A stretch of 24,491 nt of DNA from Myxococcales bacterium (lineage in GTDB: Bacteria; Myxococcota; Polyangia; Polyangiales; Polyangiaceae): contig JAGQIY010001200.1 in the NCBI GenBank assembly GCA_020430865.1, forward strand, positions 1 through 24,491, written 5' to 3'. A program made the position numbers and the translations under genes. The notes beneath the pieces were generated by a model. It worked only from the letters and a program-made list of their open reading frames with translations, made no database searches and was not told where the DNA came from. Below are positions 1-7,199 of the stretch, piece after piece. The stretch's first letter is position 1, and each line of letters opens with the position of its first letter.

Positions 1-701
1 ACTTCAAGGGCGTGGAGCTCGGCAACGGCGTCGAGTTGCCCGTCGCCTTCGTGGTCAAGCGCGGCGTGCGCGCCTGGCAGGTCGAGAAGGGCGACGCCGA
101 GAAGCAGGGCAAGCTCGAGTATCACCAGACCATCATGCTCACGGGGAAATACCGTGAGGTAAATGGCCTGCGCTACTGGGAGACCAACGACGATCGCTTC
201 GTGCGCCACCGCGACGTGACCACGATTCGTCGCCGGGAGAACTTCCCGGAGTTCGCCAAGGCGGACGAGCGCTGGATCGACATCAGCATCGTCACCGGGT
301 CGATGGTGCTCTACGAGGGCACGAAGCCGGTCTACACCACGCTGGTCAGCGTCGGACGTAACCGCCTCGACGACGAGGGTGAAGCCGTGACCAAGCGCGG
401 CGAGTTCAAGGTCACCGCCAAGTACGTGACCGCCACGACGCTCGACCCGACCAAGGTCGCGCACTACTGGGACTCCTACGACACGCCCTGGGTGATCGAG
501 CTGGACTCCGGTCAGCGCCTGCACGGTGCCTACTGGCACGACCGTTTCGGCATCGAGCACACGAACGGTGACGTGCACCTCACGCCCTACGACGCGAACC
601 ACGTCTTCCGCTGGATCACCGCGCAGATCCCCGACGGCTGGAACAGCGTGATCCAGTGGCCCAAGGACGAGCCACCGGTCCACGTGGTGATCCGCAAGTA
701 G
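1..701 (+). CDS. L,D-transpeptidase (YkuD)-fold protein, 5'-truncated, catalytic Cys missing
   Basis: The reading frame is open from the left edge, so this is the C-terminal part of a longer protein. The last ~230 residues look like a YkuD domain. The first conserved motif is present (LHGAYWHDRFG), as are the downstream signature (VHLTPYDANHVFRW) and a closing 'P-x-GW' segment. YkuD enzymes cross-link peptidoglycan through a Cys in an S/T-H-G-C-V-x-L motif. Here the matching stretch reads TNGDVHL, with Asp (codon 570-572) for the catalytic Cys and Asn for the usual His. Seen: fold motifs and the substitutions. Inferred: no transpeptidase activity, perhaps a binding or structural role in the envelope. 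The gene converges on metF, with about 100 bp between them that hold only a short weak hairpin. Confidence 0.8.
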   Translation, partial: FKGVELGNGVELPVAFVVKRGVRAWQVEKGDAEKQGKLEYHQTIMLTGKYREVNGLRYWETNDDRFVRHRDVTTIRRRENFPEFAKADERWIDISIVTGSMVLYEGTKPVYTTLVSVGRNRLDDEGEAVTKRGEFKVTAKYVTATTLDPTKVAHYWDSYDTPWVIELDSGQRLHGAYWHDRFGIEHTNGDVHLTPYDANHVFRWITAQIPDGWNSVIQWPKDEPPVHVVIRK

Positions 702-801
702 CCAGGAGCATCCCACAGAAAAGCCGCACGGAAACTCGTGCAGCTCTTCGTCATTTGTATCTCCCGACGCCTCAGCCTTCAGGGTCGGGGGTGAGACAAC
801 G

Positions 802-1662
802 CTATTTGAGCGCCTTGAGGATCTCTCGCGTCGCCGTGCTGCGGTTCAACGTGTAGAAGTGTAGCCCAGGCGCGCCTGCCTCGAGCAGCCTCTGGCACTG
901 CAAGATGGCATGCTCCACGCCGACCTTGCGCACCTCACTGCGTTCACCCCCCGTCTGCTCGAGACGCTGCAGCAGCGGACCCGGGATGCTCGCGCCGCAC
1001 ATCGCGGTGAAGCGCTTGACCTGGGCGGTGTTCGTCACCGGCATGATGCCGGCGATGATCGGCGCGTCGATACCTGCCGCACGGCAGCGCTCGACGAAAT
1101 GCAGGTACACGTTGGGGTCGAAGAAGAGCTGCGTGATGAGCACGCTGGCTCCAGCGTCGACCTTGCGCTTGAGCGCATCCATGTCAGCGTCGGAGCTCGC
1201 AGCCTCGGGGTGCATCTCCGGGTAGCAGGCGCCGGCGATGCAGAAATCGTGGCCTCCGCGGATGTACTCCGCGAGCTCGTTCGCGTAGCCGAAGCCGCCC
1301 TCGGGGCGTTCGAACTTCGCTTGGCCTTTCGGCGGATCGCCCCGCAAGGCCAGCACGTTCTGGATGCCAGCTTTCTTCAGGTCCCCGAGCACGCCGCCGA
1401 TCTCGTCCCGGGTGGCGCCAACGCAGGTGAGGTGCGCCATGGCATCGATGCCCGTCTCGCGCTGGATGCGCTCGACCAGCTCGACCGTGAGGCGACGGGT
1501 ACTGCCACCAGCGCCGTAGGTGACGGAGACATAGGTCGGATCGAGCTGCTTGAGCTCGGCGACGGTGTCGAACAGGGTGCGCATCCCCTCTTCGTTCTTG
1601 GGCGGGAAAAACTCGAACGAGAACGCGGGGGTCTGACTCTTGAGCTTCGCGTCAATCTTCAT
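802..1662 (-). CDS. metF: 5,10-methylenetetrahydrofolate reductase
   Basis: MetF reduces 5,10-methylene-THF to 5-methyl-THF with FAD and NAD(P)H, supplying the methyl group for methionine synthesis in the cytoplasm. The protein begins with the family hallmark FSFEFFPPKNEEG and continues with VSVTYGAGGSTR, the ALRGDPPKG loop, and ITQLFFD near the middle. Its 286 residues match the usual ~290. The frame extends 12 codons further upstream, but the ATG ending at 1662 is preferred: it sits 5 nt after a GGGAG ribosome site and gives the normal N-terminus. It is divergent from mpl with about 130 bp between starts. No S-box or other riboswitch was recognised in that gap. Confidence 0.96.
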   Translation of the reverse strand: MKIDAKLKSQTPAFSFEFFPPKNEEGMRTLFDTVAELKQLDPTYVSVTYGAGGSTRRLTVELVERIQRETGIDAMAHLTCVGATRDEIGGVLGDLKKAGIQNVLALRGDPPKGQAKFERPEGGFGYANELAEYIRGGHDFCIAGACYPEMHPEAASSDADMDALKRKVDAGASVLITQLFFDPNVYLHFVERCRAAGIDAPIIAGIMPVTNTAQVKRFTAMCGASIPGPLLQRLEQTGGERSEVRKVGVEHAILQCQRLLEAGAPGLHFYTLNRSTATREILKALK

Positions 1663-1667
1663 ACAGG

Positions 1668-1672
1668 CTCCC
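1668..1672 (-). promoter_or_regulatory. Ribosome binding site of metF
   Basis: GGGAG on the minus strand, 5 nt before the ATG at 1662. It decides the start against the longer upstream frame. Confidence 0.6.
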
Positions 1673-1793
1673 ACAACTACACCAACGTACGGAGTCATGC
1701 CAACCGGCGCTCCCGTTCAGCAACTCCGAACGCACGCCCGTGGCCGTGCCCGATACTCCACCAGTCGAGCCAGATCGTGGTACCTGGCGGGCG

Positions 1794-3257
1794 ATGCACA
1801 TTCATGTCGTGGCGGTCGCGGGCACGGGGATGGGGGCACTCGCGGGCCTCTTGAAGCAGCTTGGTCACCACGTCAGCGGCAGCGACGTGAGCTTCGATCC
1901 GCCGATGGGCCCGGCCCTTCGCGAGTGGGGCGTGGATTGCCTCACGGGCTTCGACCCGCGGCACCTCGAGCCCGCCCCGGATCTGGTGGTTATCGGCAAC
2001 GTCTGTCGCTCGAACAACCCAGAGGCACGCGCGGCGATCGATGGGGGACTCGAGTACACGCACATCGCCGGCGCGCTGCAGCGTTTCGCGCTCGAGGGCA
2101 CATGGCCGCTGGTCGTCGCTGGAACCCACGGCAAGACCACGACGACATCGCTCTGCGCCTGGCTGCTCGACCGAGCAGGGCTCGAGCCGGGCTACCTCGT
2201 GGGAGGCATCCCGAAGAACTTCGGCAAGAGTTTCCGTGCGGCTAAACAAAAGGTCAGCCTCGGCAGCAACGAGTCCAGACCCGCGGACGCAGCCCGGCCG
2301 CCGTTCGTGATCGAGGGCGATGAGTACGACACCGCATTCTTCGAGAAGACGGCCAAGTTCCTCCACTACCGGCCCAGGGTCGCGATCCTCACCTCCATCG
2401 AACACGACCACATCGACATCTACCCCAGCGAAGAGAGCTACCGTGCAGCATTTGCGGCCTTCATCCAGAGCCTGCCGACCGCAGGCCTGATGGTCGCCAA
2501 CGCCTCCGACGCCCAGGTCGTCGAGCTGGTCAAGCAGCACGCGACGTGTCAGGTCGCCTGGTACGCCATCGAGGGCGAGCCGACTCACGGCGTCGCGCCC
2601 CACTGGCTCGGAGCGCCTGCGGAGAGCTCACCAAGCGGGACGACCTTCGATCTCTTCGCGGGCGGCGTTCTGGTGGGGCGCGTCGCCTCCCCGCTCTCGG
2701 GGCGCCACAACCTGTCCAACACCATCGCGGCGCTGGGCGCCTGCGCTCAGGGCTATGGCGCGCGCTTCGATCGCATGGTGCCCGGCCTGGCGGAGTTCGC
2801 GGGGATCAAGCGCCGCCAGGAGTTGCTCGGGGAGCCGGACGGCTGCTTCGTCTACGACGACTTCGCGCATCATCCCACTGCGGTGCGTGAGACCTTGGCA
2901 GCGCTGCGCTCGCGTCACCCCGGGGCCGAGCTGCTCGCGGTGTTCGAGCCACGCAGCGCGACCGCCTGTCGCGGCATCCACCAGGAAGAGTATCCTATTG
3001 CGTTCAAGGCGGCCTCGCGGGTCATCCTGGCGCCGTTGGGCCGCGCGGGGCTGGCCCCGGAAGAAGCCCTCGATACCGCACGGATAGCGCGAGAGGTAGA
3101 GGCGCAGGGGATCCCCGCGCTCGCCGCTCGGAGCGTGGATGAAGTGCTGAGCGCGATTGTCGAGCACGCAAGAACTGGCAGCGTCGTTGCGCTGCTCTCG
3201 AACGGCGCCTTCGGCGGTCTGCACGCGCGGGTGCTGCGCGCGTTGGCCGAGCGCTGA
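1794..3257 (+). CDS. mpl: UDP-N-acetylmuramate:L-alanyl-gamma-D-glutamyl-meso-DAP ligase
   Basis: Mpl joins recycled murein tripeptide to UDP-MurNAc using ATP, saving peptidoglycan turnover products in the cytoplasm. The start MHIHVVAVAGTGMGALA, followed by GSDVSFDPPM, matches the Mpl N-terminal Rossmann domain. The ATP loop GTHGKTTTTS lies at about residues 110-119, the central motif LSGRHNLSNTIAALG near 300, and the C-terminal motif YDDFAHHPTAVRETL follows. The length of 487 residues is slightly above E. coli Mpl (457). The frame is open 18 codons upstream (from a GTG at 1740), but family alignment favours ATG 1794. The meso-DAP specificity implies a DAP-type cell wall. It is divergent from metF and convergent with the lipoprotein gene downstream. 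Confidence 0.95.
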   Translation: MHIHVVAVAGTGMGALAGLLKQLGHHVSGSDVSFDPPMGPALREWGVDCLTGFDPRHLEPAPDLVVIGNVCRSNNPEARAAIDGGLEYTHIAGALQRFALEGTWPLVVAGTHGKTTTTSLCAWLLDRAGLEPGYLVGGIPKNFGKSFRAAKQKVSLGSNESRPADAARPPFVIEGDEYDTAFFEKTAKFLHYRPRVAILTSIEHDHIDIYPSEESYRAAFAAFIQSLPTAGLMVANASDAQVVELVKQHATCQVAWYAIEGEPTHGVAPHWLGAPAESSPSGTTFDLFAGGVLVGRVASPLSGRHNLSNTIAALGACAQGYGARFDRMVPGLAEFAGIKRRQELLGEPDGCFVYDDFAHHPTAVRETLAALRSRHPGAELLAVFEPRSATACRGIHQEEYPIAFKAASRVILAPLGRAGLAPEEALDTARIAREVEAQGIPALAARSVDEVLSAIVEHARTGSVVALLSNGAFGGLHARVLRALAER

Positions 3258-3315
3258 GGGTGTTGTCAGCTCGCGGCTCGCGGGGGTAACCGTTGAACGC
3301 GCGCACCCGGCACTT

Positions 3316-4095
3316 TCAGCGCAAGGTCGTGCAGGTGTTGCTGGTGACGCCGAGATCGAACGAGGTGACGCAGAGCCCGGACGAGGCTCCCTTGGGGATG
3401 TCACACAGGCCCGACTGGCACTCAGCGTTTGCGGTGCAGTCCTGGAAATTGGCCGTCTTGGCCGTGCAGGTGCCCGCGAGACAGATCAGATCCTCCGTGC
3501 AGGGCTCGTCGACGCAGCTCTGACCTTCGCCGATGGCTTGCAGACAGTTGGTGCCATCGCAGTAGAAGCCCGTCGCACACACCGCCGCAGGGTCGCTACA
3601 CTTCCCGCCGCCACTTACTTCCGTAGGGATCTGACACGTCGGCGACTCCCCGAAGCAACGATAGCCGCCGACGGTGTCGCAGTCGGCGTCCCCGTCGCAG
3701 CTCTGGCCCTCGCTCTTCGGCCCCACGAAGAGCTCGGCGCAAGCGCCGCTCTTGAGCTCCAGCAGGTCGACCTCGGAGCGAGTGAGCTTGGCGTCCTTGT
3801 ACGCCTTCTGAACCGCCTCGATGCAGTCCGCCGCGTTCGTCGGGTCGTAGGTTTCCCCGACTGCGCCGAGGCAGGCGGTCTGCTGGGTCCCCGTGCAGCC
3901 AGTCGCATCCGCACCGTCTCCGGAACAGGCGGTGACCACGCTGTCATTGCACGCCGCTTTCCCCCAGGCTTCGCAGAAGCCCTCGCGAGTCTTGACGGAG
4001 CTACTGCTGGATTTGGTGTCCGAGCAGGCTCCGAGGAGCGCCACGTATCCAACCAAACCAGCGAAAAAGACTATCGTGCCTGACTTGAAAAGCAT
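3316..4095 (-). CDS. Cysteine-rich secreted lipoprotein
   Basis: Not assigned to a named family. The N-terminus is a lipoprotein signal: a hydrophobic stretch ending in the lipobox LLGAC, with lipidated Cys24 followed by SDTKSSSSS, a Ser-rich tether. The mature part has about 20 Cys residues in repeated short blocks (for example DGDADCDTVGGYRC and GEGQSCVDEPC). It resembles the disulfide-rich, Dickkopf/EGF-like-spaced lipoproteins common in myxobacteria, probably displayed at the cell surface. The ATG at 4095 has a GAGG ribosome site 5 nt upstream. It is convergent with mpl and divergent from the CPBP protease. Function unknown. Confidence 0.85.
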   Translation of the reverse strand: MLFKSGTIVFFAGLVGYVALLGACSDTKSSSSSVKTREGFCEAWGKAACNDSVVTACSGDGADATGCTGTQQTACLGAVGETYDPTNAADCIEAVQKAYKDAKLTRSEVDLLELKSGACAELFVGPKSEGQSCDGDADCDTVGGYRCFGESPTCQIPTEVSGGGKCSDPAAVCATGFYCDGTNCLQAIGEGQSCVDEPCTEDLICLAGTCTAKTANFQDCTANAECQSGLCDIPKGASSGLCVTSFDLGVTSNTCTTLR

Positions 4096-4210
4096 GCTTA
4101 CCTCGCTCCCGGGTCAGACGATAACCCAAGCCCGCTGATTCGCCATTCGGGAGCTCGCAGATCCTCCAAGGAACCGAGCATGAGTGGCAAGTTGTTGCAA
4201 TCGAAGGTAG

Positions 4211-5152
4211 TTGACGCCCAACCCAACGGCTTCCCTACGGTGTACGCCCAAAGCCGCCCAAACCTCCGTGTCCGAAGCGACTTCCCCCGAACCCCACCTC
4301 GGCATCCACCTGCTGTTCGCGGGCGCGACCGCGTTCATCACCGTGGCGGCGATGTATGCCGCGGTCTTGCTGCTCGGCCTGGGCGCGGTACTGAGCGGCG
4401 TAAATGTGCAGGAAGCGGTCAAGAACCCGACCTGGCTGGTGATCGGCGCAGCAGTCACGCAGAGCGCTGTGGCCCTGGTCGCGCTCGGCGCTGCTCGCTT
4501 TTGGCGCCGGTATCAGGGAGTCAGCACGCGTGAAGCGCTTCGGCAGTGCTTCCCCGTGGGTCGCCCCAGCGCGGCTTCGTTTCTCGGAGCGTTGCTCGTC
4601 GTCTTCGGCATCACCCCGCTGGCGCTCGGCATCGCCCAGGCCATCCAACGGGCGTTCGACGTGGAGACCGCTTCCGAGGCGGTCGTGCGCATCGCCGCAG
4701 GCGCTCCGCCCCTCACGTTCACGCTGCTCATGCTGTGCGTCGCGGTGCTTCCAGGGTTGGTCGAAGAGGCGCTGTTCCGCGGTTTTGTGACGCGGCTCTT
4801 CGTGCCCTGGTACTGGGTCGCTTGGTTCGTGCCGAGCGTGCTCTTCGGGATGGTCCACATGGATCTGGTGCAGAGCGTCGGGACCATGATCCTGGGCCTT
4901 GGTTTTGGCTGGATCCGCCTGCGCACAGGCTCCGTGTTGCCGTCGATGCTGGCGCACATGGTCTACAACGGAGCAGTGCTGTGCGCCGCGCGGTTTGCCG
5001 GGGATCAGGGGGACGACAAGACCATCCCGCTCCTGGTCGTCGCTGGTGGCGTGCTGATGGCTGCGCTAGGCAGCTGGATGCTGGGCGTGCGAGCGACTCC
5101 CTTGGCCGCCGCGCCCCCCCAGGAAGACCATGAGCGAGCCAGAGAAGACTGA
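4211..5152 (+). CDS. CPBP-family intramembrane metalloprotease (Rce1-like)
   Basis: A polytopic membrane protein of the CPBP/Abi family, which includes prenyl-protein proteases and bacteriocin-immunity proteins. All three family motifs are present: the glutamate motif EEALFR at about residues 185-190, FGMVHMD with His216, and LAHMVYN with His249, which together bind the catalytic metal. Six to eight hydrophobic segments fill residues 33-285. The substrate is unknown. The start is uncertain. The frame opens at TTG 4211, just after a GAAGG, and GTG 4268 is an alternative. A better SD-ATG pair at 4180 is in another frame. The last 23 nt overlap the next gene, so the two are probably co-translated. 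Confidence 0.88.
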   Translation: MTPNPTASLRCTPKAAQTSVSEATSPEPHLGIHLLFAGATAFITVAAMYAAVLLLGLGAVLSGVNVQEAVKNPTWLVIGAAVTQSAVALVALGAARFWRRYQGVSTREALRQCFPVGRPSAASFLGALLVVFGITPLALGIAQAIQRAFDVETASEAVVRIAAGAPPLTFTLLMLCVAVLPGLVEEALFRGFVTRLFVPWYWVAWFVPSVLFGMVHMDLVQSVGTMILGLGFGWIRLRTGSVLPSMLAHMVYNGAVLCAARFAGDQGDDKTIPLLVVAGGVLMAALGSWMLGVRATPLAAAPPQEDHERARED

Positions 5153-5720
5153 ACCTCGAGAGCAGCCGGAGAGCCAGGAGCAGCCGGAGAGCCAGGAGCA
5201 GCCGGCGGAGGCGCAGGAGAAGCGCACCTCGCTCGACGTCAAAGGCGCGGCCATCCCCGTCCTCGTCACGCTGTTGCTCGCCATTTTCATCGTCTACCCC
5301 TACGTCAAAGACCTGCGAGAGCACGGCGCCCAGACCATCACGAACGCCGCCAAGCAACACGCCGAACAGGCCCAGCAGCAACAACTCGTGGTCAGCGAAG
5401 AGGCCACCGCGCTCCTGGACGGATTGAAGCGTGGGGACCGGGTGAAGGACTTCGAGGTGCTGATGGTGCGGGGACCGCGCCAGAAGCGCATCGAGATCGA
5501 GCTCGGTCGCGCGGAGACGACCCTGCGCGTCTTCGTCTCACGCCTCGATAGCGTGAAGCTCGTCCCCCCGCGAAAGACCCAGATGTATGCGGTGTACTAC
5601 GAGGATGCGAAGCCGAATGGCGACGCGCTGAGCAGCGAGGAGTACCTCGCCATCGTCGAAGCGATCGCCAAGCGCGTGGAGAAGCAGGAACGCCAGGTGT
5701 CGATGCCCGACAACCTCTGA
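5130..5720 (+). CDS. Single-pass membrane protein of unknown function
   Basis: No family recognised. The 196 residues split into an acidic Gln/Glu/Pro-rich N-terminal tail (about 1-32), one transmembrane helix (about 39-58, AAIPVLVTLLLAIFIVYPYV) and an extracytoplasmic or periplasmic domain of about 135 residues with a Gln/Ala helix followed by alternating beta-like segments (VKDFEVLMV, RIEIELG, TTLRVFVSRL). The N-terminal tail contains an imperfect hexapeptide repeat EQPESQ encoded by an 18-bp tandem repeat. The ATG lies 23 nt inside the end of the CPBP protease gene, which suggests translational coupling and a related envelope role. It is convergent with the CBS protein gene, 30 bp away. 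Confidence 0.75.
   Translation: MSEPEKTEPREQPESQEQPESQEQPAEAQEKRTSLDVKGAAIPVLVTLLLAIFIVYPYVKDLREHGAQTITNAAKQHAEQAQQQQLVVSEEATALLDGLKRGDRVKDFEVLMVRGPRQKRIEIELGRAETTLRVFVSRLDSVKLVPPRKTQMYAVYYEDAKPNGDALSSEEYLAIVEAIAKRVEKQERQVSMPDNL
5160..5205 (+). repeat. 18-bp tandem repeat, about 2.5 copies
   Basis: The unit GAGCAGCCGGAGAGCCAG occurs at 5160-5177 and 5178-5195, with ten more bases to 5205. It encodes the EQPESQ repeat in the acidic tail of the small membrane protein. Its in-frame 18-nt period means copy number can change without disrupting the gene. Confidence 0.8.
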
Positions 5721-5750
5721 GCTGCTGCTGGCAGCGTCACCGAAAACCGC

Positions 5751-6164
5751 CTATGCGACGGTGTTGGGGGGCTCCTGGGCTGCGAGGTGCTCCGCGAAGT
5801 CGCGCATCGCGTCGTTCGCGGTGTAGATACCCGCGAGCTTGCCCTCACGCGTCACCAGCACGCTCCCAATGTGCCGGAGGCTCATCTCGTGCAGTACCTC
5901 GTCAGCGCGAGTATGCAGGTCGACGACGTAGGGGTCACTGACCGCGACGTCACCGATGCTCAGCTGATCCGCTTCGCGCTCTGCCTGGGCCCGCAACAGA
6001 TCGTGCTTGGTGATCACGCCCGAGAGCTTTCCTGCATGGGCCACCGGCAGGTGACTGATGTCGTGCTTGTCGAACATCGCCTCCGCGTCCTCCAGCGAGG
6101 CGGAACCCTCGATGGTGAACGGGAAGGGCGTCATCAGGTTCTTGATGAAGGGAACGCGGGACAT
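5751..6164 (-). CDS. Two-CBS-domain protein
   Basis: A small cytoplasmic protein of 137 residues made of a Bateman pair. CBS1 is at about residues 5-60 (MTPFPFTIEGSASLEDA, then ISHLPVAHAGKLSGVITKHD). CBS2 is at about 68-125 (VSDPYVVDLHTRADEV, then IGSVLVTREGKLAGIYTAND). Such pairs bind adenine nucleotides or SAM and regulate partners. No effector domain is fused, so the ligand and partner are unknown. The frame stays open for 78 codons upstream, but the residues there are not CBS-like. ATG 6164 gives the expected short N-terminus, although no clear ribosome site precedes it. The gene is divergent from the Tat-exported esterase (109 bp gap). Confidence 0.88.
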   Translation of the reverse strand: MSRVPFIKNLMTPFPFTIEGSASLEDAEAMFDKHDISHLPVAHAGKLSGVITKHDLLRAQAEREADQLSIGDVAVSDPYVVDLHTRADEVLHEMSLRHIGSVLVTREGKLAGIYTANDAMRDFAEHLAAQEPPNTVA

Positions 6165-6272
6165 CTGAACGAAGAGTAGCAAAACCCACGAGGCGCCTGA
6201 CAAAGGAACGTCCACAGCGCCGCAGACCCCAGCCCAGCACGCGAAAGGCCGCTCCGTGCTAAGGCGAGGGTC

Positions 6273-7199
6273 ATGGGTGAGCGCATGCGGCCGAGCCGAC
6301 GGGAGCTGTTGCTGGGTGGCGCCGCCATGCTGGCCCCTCTCACCGCCGCCCGCGGTAGCCGCGCCGCGACTCCCAGCTCCGACTCGGTCGACGTCCACGA
6401 CCTGCAGCTATCCGGTGACTCGCGCATCGCTCGCCGCTCTCTGGTGCTGACCCCAAAGCCCCTGCCGGAGCATCCGCTCCCGGTGCTGGTGCTGCTCCAC
6501 GGCCTGGGCGAGACCGGAAACGAACTCCTGGGTATCCATGCGTGGGGCGAGCGTTACGGCCTGGTCACGACCTACGAGCGTCTCAAGCGAGCACCCGTCG
6601 CCCGCACGCTACCCAAGTTTCGCTACCTCACGGATACGCGCCTCGAGGAGCTGAACCAGAGCCTCGAGCAGCGGCCGTTTCGCGACCTGATCCTGGTCTG
6701 CCCGGTGACGCCCAACCCCTACAAGCTGCAGCCCGCGTCCCAGACGCTGGATCGCTACGCAGACTGGATCGAGGAGACGCTCCTACCAACCGTACGGAAA
6801 CGATTTCCAGCCAGCCCGCACCACCTGCACACCGGGCTCGACGGTTGTTCCCTCGGCGGCTACGTGGGCATGGAGGTCTTCCTGCGCAAGCCGCAGCTCT
6901 TCGCGGCCTACGGCGGCGTTCAGAGCGCGTATGGCGTGCCTCAGGCCAGGCTCTACGCCCAGCGCATCGCGGACCTGATTTCAGACTACGGACCACGAGC
7001 TCTGCATTTCGAGAGCTCGAGTCAGGATCCGTACCTGGAGGCGAATCGCGTGCTCTCGAAGCGCCTCGGCGAGCTCGGCGTGCCTCACGTCCTGCGTGAA
7101 GTGCCGGGCCCGCACAACCAGCCCTGGCTACGCGAAATCGGCACCCTGGAAATGTTGCTTTGGCACAGTCGACAGCTTGAGCTACGCCCGAGCCCGTGA
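6273..7199 (+). CDS. Tat-exported alpha/beta-hydrolase (esterase)
   Basis: A probable periplasmic or secreted serine esterase, 308 residues. It starts with a twin-arginine signal (RPSRRELLLGGAAML, ending around AARGSRA). Alpha/beta-hydrolase motifs follow: the oxyanion-region LHGLGETGNE near residue 74, the nucleophile elbow DGCSLGGY (Ser of G-x-S-x-G, with Cys before it) around 190, and a late His in PGPHNQPW. The arrangement resembles esterase-D/feruloyl-esterase-like proteins; the substrate is not predictable. ATG 6273 has AAGG eight nt upstream; ATG 6285 is a possible alternative. The stop overlaps the next start (TGATG at 7197-7201), so this is the first gene of a coupled three-gene operon. 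Confidence 0.85.
   Translation: MGERMRPSRRELLLGGAAMLAPLTAARGSRAATPSSDSVDVHDLQLSGDSRIARRSLVLTPKPLPEHPLPVLVLLHGLGETGNELLGIHAWGERYGLVTTYERLKRAPVARTLPKFRYLTDTRLEELNQSLEQRPFRDLILVCPVTPNPYKLQPASQTLDRYADWIEETLLPTVRKRFPASPHHLHTGLDGCSLGGYVGMEVFLRKPQLFAAYGGVQSAYGVPQARLYAQRIADLISDYGPRALHFESSSQDPYLEANRVLSKRLGELGVPHVLREVPGPHNQPWLREIGTLEMLLWHSRQLELRPSP

Noticed and set aside
726..791. Short hairpins (GCACG/CGTGC and CCCGAC/GTCGGG) between the transpeptidase-like gene and metF as terminators
   Set aside because: Stems of 5-6 bp with no T-run on either strand.
910..1854. Long plus-strand open frame opposite metF
   Set aside because: It is a shadow frame of metF. Its product is low in hydrophobic pattern and lacks any domain, while the metF motifs are unambiguous.
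3157..4083. Long plus-strand open frame opposite the Cys-rich lipoprotein
   Set aside because: The minus frame has a signal peptide, lipobox and ordered Cys pattern; the plus frame has none and is a GC-driven shadow.
4185..4200. Sigma-54-like promoter (TGGCAAGTTGTTGCAA) before the CPBP gene
   Set aside because: The GG-to-GC spacing is 9 nt, one short of the required 10, and the site lies too close to the likely start codon.
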